A stretch of 64,000 bases of DNA, taken from Streptomyces abikoensis (GTDB lineage: Bacteria > Actinomycetota > Actinomycetes > Streptomycetales > Streptomycetaceae). A program made the translations under genes and the position numbers. Shown in pieces: positions 1 to 7,136 of this stretch. Location: the NCBI RefSeq assembly GCF_014648775.1, contig NZ_BMRT01000001.1:1542034-1606033 (forward strand), written 5' to 3'. How positions within the stretch are numbered: position 1 is the stretch's first letter; every line of letters begins with the position of its first letter. The notes below the pieces were generated by a model. The model searched no databases and was not told where the DNA came from. It was given only the letters and a program-made list of their open reading frames with translations.

Positions 1-311
1 CGCCAGTCGCCGCCCTCCCTGACCAGGCGCAGCATCCGGTTGACCGCGGGACCGTAGCCGCGGTCGAAGTCGTGGTGCTCCGCGAAGGAGCGCGCGAGGG
101 CGTCCTGGTCGATACGGCCGTGCTCGGCCAGGACGGCCAGGACGGAGCAGGCCATCTCGGTGTCGTCGGTCCAGCTCCAGGGCGCGGGCGGGAGCTCGCG
201 GCGCTTGAGGGAGGGATAGTGGGCGGGGACGAAGAACTGGGAGCCGAGGGCGTCACCCACGGCCAGCCCCCGGAGGCTCGCCAGGGCTCGGTGGAATCGG
301 TCAGCTGTCAT
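1..311 (-). CDS. ADP-ribosylglycohydrolase family protein (N-terminal part, runs off the left edge)
   Basis: About 103 N-terminal residues are visible. They begin MTADRFHRALASLRGLAVGD and continue with an SWTDDTEMA motif, followed by FAEHHDFDRGYGPAVNRML. The GLAVGDALG segment and the WTDDT metal-binding motif are typical of the DraG/ADP-ribosylglycohydrolase family, which removes ADP-ribose from proteins or small molecules using two divalent metal ions. The ATG at 309-311 is chosen because it starts the conserved first helix. The gene lies 11 nt after the stop of the histidine phosphatase on the same strand, so the two are probably co-transcribed. The catalytic C-terminal half is outside the window, so activity and substrate cannot be judged. 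Confidence 0.85.
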   Translation of the reverse strand, partial: MTADRFHRALASLRGLAVGDALGSQFFVPAHYPSLKRRELPPAPWSWTDDTEMACSVLAVLAEHGRIDQDALARSFAEHHDFDRGYGPAVNRMLRLVREGGDW

Positions 312-322
312 CGCTGCGAACT

Positions 323-982
323 CTAGTCGGTGAAGCCGTACGACTCCGGGGTACACCAGCGCTCGAACGGCCGGTCCAGGTGATAGCGGCCGTCGGAGCC
401 GAGCTGCAGCACGCGGGTCTCGGCGTTGCCCGGGTTGGACAGGCACTCGAACTCGGCGACGGTCCAGTGCAGCCATCGCATGCAGAACAGCCGCATGGTC
501 AGGCCGTGGGTGACGAGCAGGACGTTCGGCGGGTGGCCGGGATCCTCGAAGCTGCGCCACAGGCTCTCCAGGAAGGCGCCGACCCGGTCGTAGACGTCGG
601 CCCCGGACTCGCCCTGGGCGAAGCGGTAGAAGAAGTGCCCGTAGGCGTCGCGGTAGGCCTTCTGCCGGCGCACGTCCTCCCGTTCCTGCCAGTTCCCCCA
701 GTCCTGCTCGCGCAGGCGCGGCTCCTCGCGCACCCGCACACGACTGGGGTCGAGCTTCAGGGCGTGGAAGGTCTGGTGCGCGCGGCGGTAGGGCGAGACG
801 TACGCGGAGATCCGTTCGTCGCCGAAGAGCTCCCGGAGCCGCTCCCCGGCCTGGTCGGCCTGCTTGCGGCCCTTCGCGGTCAGGCTGAGGGCATGGTCGG
901 GCTCCCGCTCGTAGACCGTGTCGTCCACATTGCCCTCCGACTCTCCGTGCCGGAGGAGGACGATGCGCCGGGGCCGTGACAT
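323..982 (-). CDS. Histidine phosphatase superfamily protein (phosphoglycerate mutase-like)
   Basis: 219 residues. The N-terminal RIVLLRHGESEGN carries the RHG motif, with His12 as the expected phosphoryl acceptor, and a second conserved histidine lies in VTHGLTMR near residue 158. In between, SPYRRAHQT resembles the substrate-side arginine segment, and EQDWGNWQ follows as in small-molecule phosphatases of this superfamily. The family acts on phosphorylated metabolites through a phosphohistidine intermediate; the substrate cannot be read from sequence. No signal peptide or membrane segment is visible, so it is cytoplasmic. It is the first gene of a two-gene unit with the downstream ADP-ribosylglycohydrolase. 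Confidence 0.9.
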   Translation of the reverse strand: MSRPRRIVLLRHGESEGNVDDTVYEREPDHALSLTAKGRKQADQAGERLRELFGDERISAYVSPYRRAHQTFHALKLDPSRVRVREEPRLREQDWGNWQEREDVRRQKAYRDAYGHFFYRFAQGESGADVYDRVGAFLESLWRSFEDPGHPPNVLLVTHGLTMRLFCMRWLHWTVAEFECLSNPGNAETRVLQLGSDGRYHLDRPFERWCTPESYGFTD

Positions 983-995
983 GCCGCCACCCTAG

Positions 996-1190
996 ACCGC
1001 TGAGCCCTCGTCCGCCGCGCCCGGCACCCTCCGGCCCGGCGGGCGCACCGCGCGCACCCGCGCCGCCGTGCGCGACGCCGTTCTCGCGGGATCGTCGACG
1101 CCTTCACCGACCCGGGGACCGCCGCCGTCGCGGACGAGGCCGCGGAGGCCACGCTCGCGGCGGTCGCCGCGGGCGCCTACGCCATCAGAC
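996..1190 (+). pseudogene. Collapsed remnant of a TetR-family regulator
   Basis: Two frames hold pieces that look like a TetR/AcrR regulator. From 996, directly after an in-frame TAG, the frame reads TAEPSS...GTLRPGGRTARTRAAVRDAVLAG, a typical N-terminus before the helix-turn-helix. One base out of frame, from 1091, it continues IVDAFTDPGTAAVADEAAEA then TLAAVAAGAYA, which resembles the end of the ligand domain. The whole DNA-binding domain and most of the core are missing, and no ATG or good ribosome site precedes it. I read this as a gene eroded by internal deletions and a frameshift. It overlaps the 3' end of the convergent DUF4937 gene by a few bases. The assignment rests on pattern memory of TetR termini and needs a BLASTX search. 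Confidence 0.45.
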
Positions 1191-1790
1191 CGTCCACGCC
1201 TGCTCTATCTGCACGACGTCACCGGTGATCGCCGCGACATCGGCCTCCGTCTGCGCCCGCAGGGCGAGCCGCTCCACCCGGTCCTCGCGGTACTTCCCGT
1301 GCTCCGCGCCGGAGTTCCACATCGACAGGACCAGGAACTCCGGGCCGGGCGCCTCGCCGAAGACCCCCCGCAGCATCCCGGGCGACCCGGCCATCGCCGG
1401 GTTCCACACCTTCTCCTGCATCATCGTGAAGTGCTCCACCCGGTCCTCATGGACCCGGCAGTGCGCGAAACGCACCACGTCCGCGTCGCCGAACTGCGGC
1501 CGGAATCCCACCTTCACATCGAAGCGGTGCTCGAAGAGCCGCACCTGGACGTTCCGGAACGTGCCGGACTGCGCCGCCGCCAGTCTGTCGTGGGACCGCG
1601 CCATGAAGGAGTCGTAGAACGACCGGCTCTCCCAGAAGCCGAAGAGGTGCACCACACCGGGGCGCGCCCGGCTCCAGCCACCCCCCTGCCCCCGGAATCC
1701 CGGTTCGCCGAGCAGCCCCGCCCATTTCCGCTGCCCCCGCTCGAACCCCCGGCGGTCCACCACGGTGCAGCGAATCCACTTGACCAGCAC
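1185..1790 (-). CDS. DUF4937/YdbC-like protein of unknown function
   Basis: 201 residues. The opening MLVKWIRCTV, then RGQRKWAGL, GFRGQGGGW and VVHLFGFWES...FYDSFM...HDRL, matches the YdbC-like DUF4937 fold, a ferredoxin-like dimeric alpha-beta barrel related to antibiotic-biosynthesis monooxygenase folds. The second half (VRFAHCRVHEDRVEHF, then FLVLSMWNSGAEHGKY) looks like a diverged second copy, so the protein may be a tandem domain. No catalytic residues are established for this family, and no function is claimed. The first ATG is used. It is monocistronic between a terminator at 2065-2100 and the TetR remnant. Confidence 0.75.
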   Translation of the reverse strand: MLVKWIRCTVVDRRGFERGQRKWAGLLGEPGFRGQGGGWSRARPGVVHLFGFWESRSFYDSFMARSHDRLAAAQSGTFRNVQVRLFEHRFDVKVGFRPQFGDADVVRFAHCRVHEDRVEHFTMMQEKVWNPAMAGSPGMLRGVFGEAPGPEFLVLSMWNSGAEHGKYREDRVERLALRAQTEADVAAITGDVVQIEQAWTV

Positions 1791-1823
1791 CGACCCATCG
1801 TACGGCGACCGCAGTGGCGCGCG

Positions 1824-2012
1824 TCACGTAGCGACGCGGTACACGCGGGTGAGGGTCGCGGCGTCCAGTTCGATCCGGGACTCGTTCTTCAGCACCGTGG
1901 TCAACTCCTCGGCACCGGCTTCCCGTTCATCCCCCGGTCCAGCAGGACGCGCGTTCGTCGGCGTCGAACCCACGAGCGTCCGCCGTAGGTCCGACTCCGT
2001 CCGCTGCACCAC
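1824..2012 (-). CDS. Possible small ORF or gene remnant, function unknown
   Basis: A 62-codon frame from a GTG start reads VQRTESDLRRTLVGSTPTNA and ends in KNESRIELDAATLTRVYRVA. The last part looks protein-like, but the middle is rich in Pro/Gly and a plausible alternative reading appears in the neighbouring frame, so this could be a remnant rather than a gene. No good Shine-Dalgarno sequence is visible. I do not recognise the family. It is listed mainly to record that the 1791-2064 gap holds nothing clearer. Confidence 0.25.
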   Translation of the reverse strand: MVQRTESDLRRTLVGSTPTNARPAGPGDEREAGAEELTTVLKNESRIELDAATLTRVYRVAT

Positions 2013-2064
2013 CAGCCGCGAGACGAACGGTGCGACCGAAGGTGCGCACGGACCCAGGAAAGGC

Positions 2065-2100
2065 CGATGGGGGAACCGGCACGGGCCGGTTCCCCCATCG
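2065..2100 (-). terminator. Rho-independent-type terminator after nrdJ
   Basis: A perfect inverted repeat: 16-bp arms starting cgatgggggaaccgg around the loop acgg. It sits 11 nt past the nrdJ stop codon. There is no U-tract, which is usual for streptomycete terminators. Confidence 0.85.
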
Positions 2101-2111
2101 TCACACGACTG

Positions 2112-4985
2112 TCAGCTGCAGCCGCTGGTCGAGCCGCAGCCCTCGCAGAGGTAGCAGCTGCCCGCGCGGCGCATCTTGGTGCCGCAGGAGAAGCACAGCG
2201 GCGCGTCGGCGTTCAGGCCGAGCTGCATCTCCACCAGTTCGGTGGAGTTGTGGACCTGCTTCGGCGCCGGGGCGGCCGCGGCGGGCTGGGCCGGGAGCTC
2301 CGGCTTGGCCGGCGCGACCTGACGCGGCGCGGACTGGGCCAGGCCCTCGACGTCGACCTCGTCGGCGGCCGGCTCGTACGAGCCGGTGTCCAGGTGGCGC
2401 TGACGCTCCTCGGCGGAGTGGATGCCCAGCGCCGAGCGCGTCTCGAAGGGCAGGAAGTCCAGCGCCAGGCGGCGGAAGATGTAGTCGACGATCGACTGCG
2501 CCATCCGCACGTCCGGGTCGTCCGTCATGCCGGCCGGCTCGAAGCGCATGTTGGTGAACTTCGAGACGTACGTCTCCAGCGGCACGCCGTACTGGAGGCC
2601 GACCGAGACGGCGATCGAGAAGGCGTCCATCATGCCCGCGAGGGTCGAGCCCTGCTTGGACATCTTCAGGAAGACCTCACCGAGACCGTCGTCCGGGTAG
2701 GAGTTGGCGGTCATGTAGCCCTCGGCGCCACCCACCGTGAAGGAGGTGGTGATGCCCGGGCGGCCCTTCGGGAGGCGCTTGCGGACCGGGCGGTACTCGA
2801 CGACCTTCTCCGCGACGGCGGGAGCGGTGGCCTCGGCCTTCTTCTCCTCCTTCTTCTTGGCGGAGAGCGGCTGGCCGACCTTGCAGTTGTCGCGGTAGAT
2901 GGCGAGGGCCTTCAGGCCCATCTTCCAGCCCTCGAAGTAGACCTCCTCGACCTCCTCGACGGTGGCCGACTCCGGCAGGTTCACCGTCTTGGAGATCGCG
3001 CCCGAGAGGAACGGCTGCGCGGCGGCCATCATGCGCACGTGGCCCATGGCGGAGATCGCGCGCTCGCCCATGGCGCAGTCGAAGACCTCGTAGTGCTCGG
3101 CCTTCAGGCCCGGGGCGTCGATCACATTGCCGTGCTCGGCGATGTGGGCGACGATCGCCTCGATCTGCTCGGCCTGGTAGCCCAGTCGCTTGAGCGCCTT
3201 GGGAACCGTGTTGTTCACGATCTGCATCGAGCCGCCGCCGACGAGCTTCTTGAACTTGACCAGGGCCAGGTCCGGCTCGACGCCCGTGGTGTCGCAGTCC
3301 ATCATCAGGCCGATGGTGCCGGTGGGGGCCAGCACGGAGGCCTGGGCGTTGCGGAAGCCGTCCTTCTCGCCGAGGCGGAGCACGTCCTGCCAGGCCTCGG
3401 TCGCGGCGGCCCAGACCGGGGTGTCCAGGTCGTCCATGCGCTTGGCGACGGCGTTGGCGTCGGAGTGCTGCTTCATGACGCGCTTGTGGGCGTCGGCGTT
3501 GCGGGCGTAACCGTCGTACGGGCCGACGACCGCGGCCAGCTCGGCGGAGCGCTTGTAGGACGTACCCGTCATCAGCGAGGTGATCGCGCCGGCCAGGGCG
3601 CGGCCGCCGTCGCTGTCGTAGGCGTGGCCGGTGGCCATCAGCAGGGCGCCCAGGTTGGCGTAGCCGATGCCCAGCTGGCGGAAGGCGCGGGTGGTCTCGC
3701 CGATCTTCTCGGTCGGGAAGTCGGCGAAGCAGATGGAGATGTCCATCGCCGTGATGACCAGCTCGACGACCTTGGCGAAGCGCTCGGCGTCGAACGACTG
3801 GTTGCCCTTGTCGTCGTCGCGGAGGAACTTCATGAGGTTGAGCGAGGCGAGGTTGCACGAGGAGTTGTCCAGGTGCATGTACTCGCTGCACGGGTTGGAC
3901 GCGGTGATCCGGCCCGTCTCCGGCGAGGTGTGCCAGTGGTTGATCGTGTCGTCGTACTGGATGCCCGGGTCGGCGCAGGCCCAAGCGGCCTCGGCCATCT
4001 TCCGGAAGAGGCCCTTGGCGTCGATCTCCTCGATGACCTCACCGGTCATCCGGGCGCGCAGACCGAACTTCGTGCCGTTCTCGACGGCCTTCATGAACTC
4101 GTCGTTCACGCGGACGGAGTTGTTGGCGTTCTGGTACTGGACGGACGTGATGTCGTCGCCGCCCAGGTCCATGTCGAAGCCCGCGTCGCGCAGGGCGCGG
4201 ATCTTCTCCTCCTCCTTCACCTTGGTGTCGATGAAGGCCTCGACGTCGGGGTGGTCGACGTCGAGCACGACCATCTTGGCCGCGCGGCGCGTGGCGCCGC
4301 CGGACTTGATGGTGCCGGCGGAGGCGTCGGCGCCGCGCATGAAGGAGACGGGGCCGGAGGCGTTGCCACCGGAGGAGAGCAGCTCCTTGGAGGAGCGGAT
4401 GCGGGAGAGGTTCAGGCCGGCGCCGGAACCGCCCTTGAAGATCATCCCCTCTTCCTTGTACCAGTCGAGGATCGACTCCATGGAGTCGTCGACGGAGAGG
4501 ATGAAGCAGGCGGAGACCTGCTGCGGCTGCTTGGTGCCGACGTTGAACCACACCGGGGAGTTGAAGCTGAAGACCTGGTGGAGCAGGGCGTAGGTCAGCT
4601 CGTGCTCGAAGATCTCGGCGTCGGCCGGGGAGGCGAAGTACCCGTGCTCCTCGCCCGCCTTGCGGTAGGTGATCACCACGCGGTCGATGAGCTGACGCAG
4701 GCTGGACTCGCGCTGGGGCGAGCCGGTCGCGCCGCGGAAGTACTTGCTGGTGACGATGTTGACCGCGTTCACCGACCAGAAGTCGGGGAACTCGACGCCA
4801 CGCTGCTCGAAGTTGATCGAGCCGTCGCGCCAGTTGGTCATGACGACATCACGACGCTCCCAGACCACCTCGTCGTACGGGTGCACGCCGGGGGTGGTGT
4901 GGACGCGTTCGATGCGCAGGCCCTTGCCGCCCTTGTTTCCCTTGGAGCGGGAACCTCGTGCAGAGCCGCTCGTCGTCTCGGTCAT
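2112..4985 (-). CDS. nrdJ: Vitamin B12-dependent ribonucleoside-diphosphate reductase (class II)
   Basis: 957 residues. It reduces ribonucleotides to deoxyribonucleotides using adenosylcobalamin to generate the radical, so it works with or without oxygen. The visible core includes the FNSPVWFNVG substrate region, SACFILSV with a redox cysteine, NPCSEYMHLDNSSCNLASLN with the N-C-E active-site triad, and LAPTGTIG. The C-terminus CFSCGTKMRRAGSCYLCEG is a cysteine-rich tail of the kind that shuttles electrons to the active site and/or binds zinc. The ATG at 4983-4985 (MTETTSGSARG) is preferred to one 10 codons upstream because gggagg lies just before it. It lies 113 nt downstream of nrdR on the same strand and is expected to be co-transcribed and repressed by it. 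Confidence 0.97.
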   Translation of the reverse strand: MTETTSGSARGSRSKGNKGGKGLRIERVHTTPGVHPYDEVVWERRDVVMTNWRDGSINFEQRGVEFPDFWSVNAVNIVTSKYFRGATGSPQRESSLRQLIDRVVITYRKAGEEHGYFASPADAEIFEHELTYALLHQVFSFNSPVWFNVGTKQPQQVSACFILSVDDSMESILDWYKEEGMIFKGGSGAGLNLSRIRSSKELLSSGGNASGPVSFMRGADASAGTIKSGGATRRAAKMVVLDVDHPDVEAFIDTKVKEEEKIRALRDAGFDMDLGGDDITSVQYQNANNSVRVNDEFMKAVENGTKFGLRARMTGEVIEEIDAKGLFRKMAEAAWACADPGIQYDDTINHWHTSPETGRITASNPCSEYMHLDNSSCNLASLNLMKFLRDDDKGNQSFDAERFAKVVELVITAMDISICFADFPTEKIGETTRAFRQLGIGYANLGALLMATGHAYDSDGGRALAGAITSLMTGTSYKRSAELAAVVGPYDGYARNADAHKRVMKQHSDANAVAKRMDDLDTPVWAAATEAWQDVLRLGEKDGFRNAQASVLAPTGTIGLMMDCDTTGVEPDLALVKFKKLVGGGSMQIVNNTVPKALKRLGYQAEQIEAIVAHIAEHGNVIDAPGLKAEHYEVFDCAMGERAISAMGHVRMMAAAQPFLSGAISKTVNLPESATVEEVEEVYFEGWKMGLKALAIYRDNCKVGQPLSAKKKEEKKAEATAPAVAEKVVEYRPVRKRLPKGRPGITTSFTVGGAEGYMTANSYPDDGLGEVFLKMSKQGSTLAGMMDAFSIAVSVGLQYGVPLETYVSKFTNMRFEPAGMTDDPDVRMAQSIVDYIFRRLALDFLPFETRSALGIHSAEERQRHLDTGSYEPAADEVDVEGLAQSAPRQVAPAKPELPAQPAAAAPAPKQVHNSTELVEMQLGLNADAPLCFSCGTKMRRAGSCYLCEGCGSTSGCS

Positions 4986-5098
4986 GCCGCCTCCCTCTAC
5001 GGGCAAAACGCCCATATGCGCCCATTTTCTTCCGGGGCGCGATGTGTTCTGTCACCCGGGAGCGCTCGGCGCTCCGGGTAGGTCTGGATTGCCGTCGC

Positions 5099-5632
5099 TC
5101 AGTCGGCGGCGACGGCGGGCGCCGGCACCTCGGTGCCGGCGGCGGGGCCCGTCGGGGTCACGGCGGCGCCACCGCCGGTCCCGCGGCCGAGGCCCTCGCG
5201 CAGCTCCGCGACGGCGGCCTCGAAGTCCTCGAGCGAGTCGAACGCCTGGTACACGGACGCGAAGCGCAGGTAGGCGACGAGGTCGAGGTCCTTGAGCGGG
5301 CCGAGTATGGCGAGCCCGACGTCATGGGTGGTGAGCTCGGCGCTGCCCGTGGCCCGCACCGCTTCCTCGACCCGCTGACCGAGCTTCGCCAGGGCGTCCT
5401 CCGTGACCGGGCGGCCCTGGCACGCCTTGCGCACCCCGGAGATCACCTTGGTCCGGCTGAACGGCTCGGTGACCCCGCTCCGCTTGATCACCATGAGTGA
5501 CGCGGTCTCCACGGTGGTGAACCGGCGGGAGCAGTCGGGGCACTGGCGGCGCCTGCGGATCGAGCAGCCGTCGTCGGTGGTCCGGCTGTCGACGACCCGG
5601 CTGTCGGGGTGCCTGCAGAAGGGGCAGTGCAT
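5099..5632 (-). CDS. nrdR: Transcriptional repressor NrdR
   Basis: 177 residues. The N-terminus has a zinc ribbon (Cys3, Cys6, Cys31, Cys34: MHCPFC and QCPDC) that binds DNA, followed by an ATP-cone domain ([20 protein letters not shown]) that senses ATP/dATP. NrdR represses ribonucleotide reductase genes when dATP is high. The start at ATG 5630-5632 is fixed by the conserved MHCPFC and a purine-rich ribosome site; an in-frame start 16 codons upstream would break the family N-terminus. About the last 35 residues are an Ala/Pro/Gly-rich tail beyond the ATP cone. It is first in an nrdR-nrdJ unit with candidate NrdR boxes in its own promoter, implying autoregulation. Confidence 0.97.
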   Translation of the reverse strand: MHCPFCRHPDSRVVDSRTTDDGCSIRRRRQCPDCSRRFTTVETASLMVIKRSGVTEPFSRTKVISGVRKACQGRPVTEDALAKLGQRVEEAVRATGSAELTTHDVGLAILGPLKDLDLVAYLRFASVYQAFDSLEDFEAAVAELREGLGRGTGGGAAVTPTGPAAGTEVPAPAVAAD

Positions 5633-5773
5633 GGCTCTCCACCTTCCTTCACCCTCGAGGAACCTCGAACAAGCTGTCACGATCCACGGCTCCGGCGACC
5701 CCGTAGGGGTCTCGCCGAGCAGCCCCCAGCATAGGCGATGACCGGGACCCGAAATGACCGGGGAGGGACATCG

Positions 5774-5821
5774 ACCACAACTTGTGGGTGGCCGTGGCCA
5801 TCAAACCACTAGATCTGGTGC
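5774..5821 (-). promoter_or_regulatory. Two NrdR-box-like palindromes upstream of nrdR
   Basis: The palindromes ccacaacttgtgg (5775-5787) and ccactagatctggtg (5806-5820) have centres about 32 bp apart, roughly three helical turns, and lie about 140-190 bp upstream of the nrdR start. NrdR boxes are known to occur as pairs with integral-turn spacing, and both palindromes resemble the CACWA...TWGTG core. Binding is inferred. Confidence 0.75.
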
Positions 5822-6131
5822 CCGGCCGCCAGGATCCACCCCAGCGTGTCGCGCCGCGCCGACGGGACACGGCCCCGCCCGAGCGACCCGGAGGCAGGCC
5901 GGGAGGGTCGCGGATGACACACTGGGTGACGTGGCACGGCGCCGCCGCCGGACACCGTCGACGCCCCCCGAAGGGCGGCGGACGGGCCGTCGCGCGATCG
6001 CCGCGCGACCCGAACGGGCCTCCGGCGCGAGCGAGCGAAGCGCGCATCGAAGAGTACCGTAATGGGGCGAATTGATCTTTGCCCGTACACCCTGCCGTCT
6101 GATCAAGTCAGCCAATCCGCGATATTTCACT
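5822..6131. other. Intergenic region between divergent nrdR and lexA
   Basis: About 310 bp between the outer NrdR box and the LexA operator. No frame here has convincing protein-like content on either strand; the open frames are Arg/Pro-rich shadows. It probably carries the nrdR -35/-10 elements and upstream lexA promoter elements, which I cannot locate with certainty. Confidence 0.5.
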
Positions 6132-6145
6132 CGAACGTGTGTTTG
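6132..6145 (+). promoter_or_regulatory. LexA operator (SOS box) upstream of lexA
   Basis: The 14-mer CGAACGTGTGTTTG fits the Gram-positive/actinobacterial SOS box CGAACRNRYGTTYG at every position. It lies 63 bp before the lexA start, as expected for LexA autorepression. Confidence 0.93.
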
Positions 6146-6208
6146 GCGCAACCTTTCGAAAGCAACTACCGTTGTCCAGCTAGGGAGAACATCTCGAGAG
6201 GGGCCGAC

Positions 6209-6994
6209 GTGACCACCACCGCAGACAGCGCCACCATCACCGCCCAGGACCGCTCCCAGAACCGACTCGACCAGGCACACCCGATGAATGACGCAGCCAT
6301 GAACGCCGAGGGGCAGAAGCCGGCCCGCTCGCTCCCAGGACGGCCCCCGGGCATCCGGGCGGACAGCTCCGGGCTCACCGACCGGCAGCGCCGTGTGATC
6401 GAGGTCATCCGGGACTCAGTCCAGCGCCGCGGATACCCACCATCCATGCGCGAGATCGGCCAGGCGGTGGGGCTCTCCAGCACCTCATCGGTCGCCCACC
6501 AGCTCATGGCCCTGGAGCGCAAGGGCTTCCTCCGCCGGGACCCGCACCGCCCCCGCGCCTACGAGGTGCGCGGCTCGGACCAGCCGAGCACCCAGCCCAC
6601 CGACACCACCGGCAAGCCCGCGGCCTCGTACGTCCCGCTGGTGGGCCGTATCGCCGCCGGTGGTCCCATCCTGGCCGAGGAGTCGGTGGAGGACGTCTTC
6701 CCCCTCCCCCGGCAGCTGGTCGGCGACGGAGAGCTGTTCGTCCTCAAGGTCGTCGGCGATTCCATGATCGAGGCCGCCATCTGCGACGGCGACTGGGTGA
6801 CGGTCCGCCGCCAGCCCGTGGCGGAGAACGGTGACATCGTGGCCGCGATGCTCGACGGAGAGGCCACGGTCAAGCGCTTCAAGCGCGAGGACGGCCATGT
6901 CTGGCTGCTCCCGCACAATGCCGCTTACCAGCCCATCCCCGGCGACGAGGCCACCATTCTGGGCAAGGTCGTGGCCGTATTGCGGCGGGTCTGA
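6209..6994 (+). CDS. lexA: LexA repressor/protease, SOS regulator
   Basis: 261 residues from GTG 6209 (reading [17 protein letters not shown], a start I recall for streptomycete LexA, with gagagggg upstream). After a disordered N-terminal extension of about 45 residues comes the winged-helix DNA-binding domain ([45 protein letters not shown]). The S24 self-cleavage domain follows. Cleavage is expected at Ala150-Gly151 in GRIAAGGPI, the catalytic Ser185 lies in VVGDSMIEA and Lys222 in ATVKRF. RecA filaments stimulate autocleavage, releasing the SOS genes. Its own promoter carries a perfect SOS box, and recA lies about 31 kb away in this window. Confidence 0.97.
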   Translation: MTTTADSATITAQDRSQNRLDQAHPMNDAAMNAEGQKPARSLPGRPPGIRADSSGLTDRQRRVIEVIRDSVQRRGYPPSMREIGQAVGLSSTSSVAHQLMALERKGFLRRDPHRPRAYEVRGSDQPSTQPTDTTGKPAASYVPLVGRIAAGGPILAEESVEDVFPLPRQLVGDGELFVLKVVGDSMIEAAICDGDWVTVRRQPVAENGDIVAAMLDGEATVKRFKREDGHVWLLPHNAAYQPIPGDEATILGKVVAVLRRV

Positions 6995-7014
6995 CACACC
7001 CGCCGAAAGACGGG

Positions 7015-7053
7015 GCCCCGGAACCAACTGCGCCGGTTCCGGGGCTCTTCTTT
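7015..7053 (+). terminator. Terminator between convergent lexA and the dinG-like gene
   Basis: Arms gccccggaacc (7015-7025) and ggttccggggc (7035-7045), followed by tcttcttt on the + strand. This is an intrinsic terminator for lexA and may also work for the opposing gene. Confidence 0.85.
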
Positions 7054-7136
7054 ATGCCTATTCGCATTCAGGCGCATACGTGATTTGCGCGCTCACGCTG
7101 CCGAGCGCCTTTTCTTTATACGGCAGCGGCAGCCCT

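Noticed and set aside
2067..5081. Very long open frame (about 1000 codons) antisense to nrdJ
   Set aside because: It is rich in Arg/Leu/Gly/Val and has no domain pattern; it arises from high GC at the third codon positions of nrdJ. Similar mirror frames lie opposite the dinG-like gene, IucA/IucC, hflX-M1, lhr-nei and osaA.
4986..5098. Cobalamin riboswitch before nrdJ
   Set aside because: The gap is only 113 bp, contains no B12-box-like sequence, and the operon is headed by nrdR with NrdR boxes.
5822..6131. Open frames between nrdR and lexA on both strands
   Set aside because: Arg/Pro-rich composition, no ribosome sites, and they cross the operator region.
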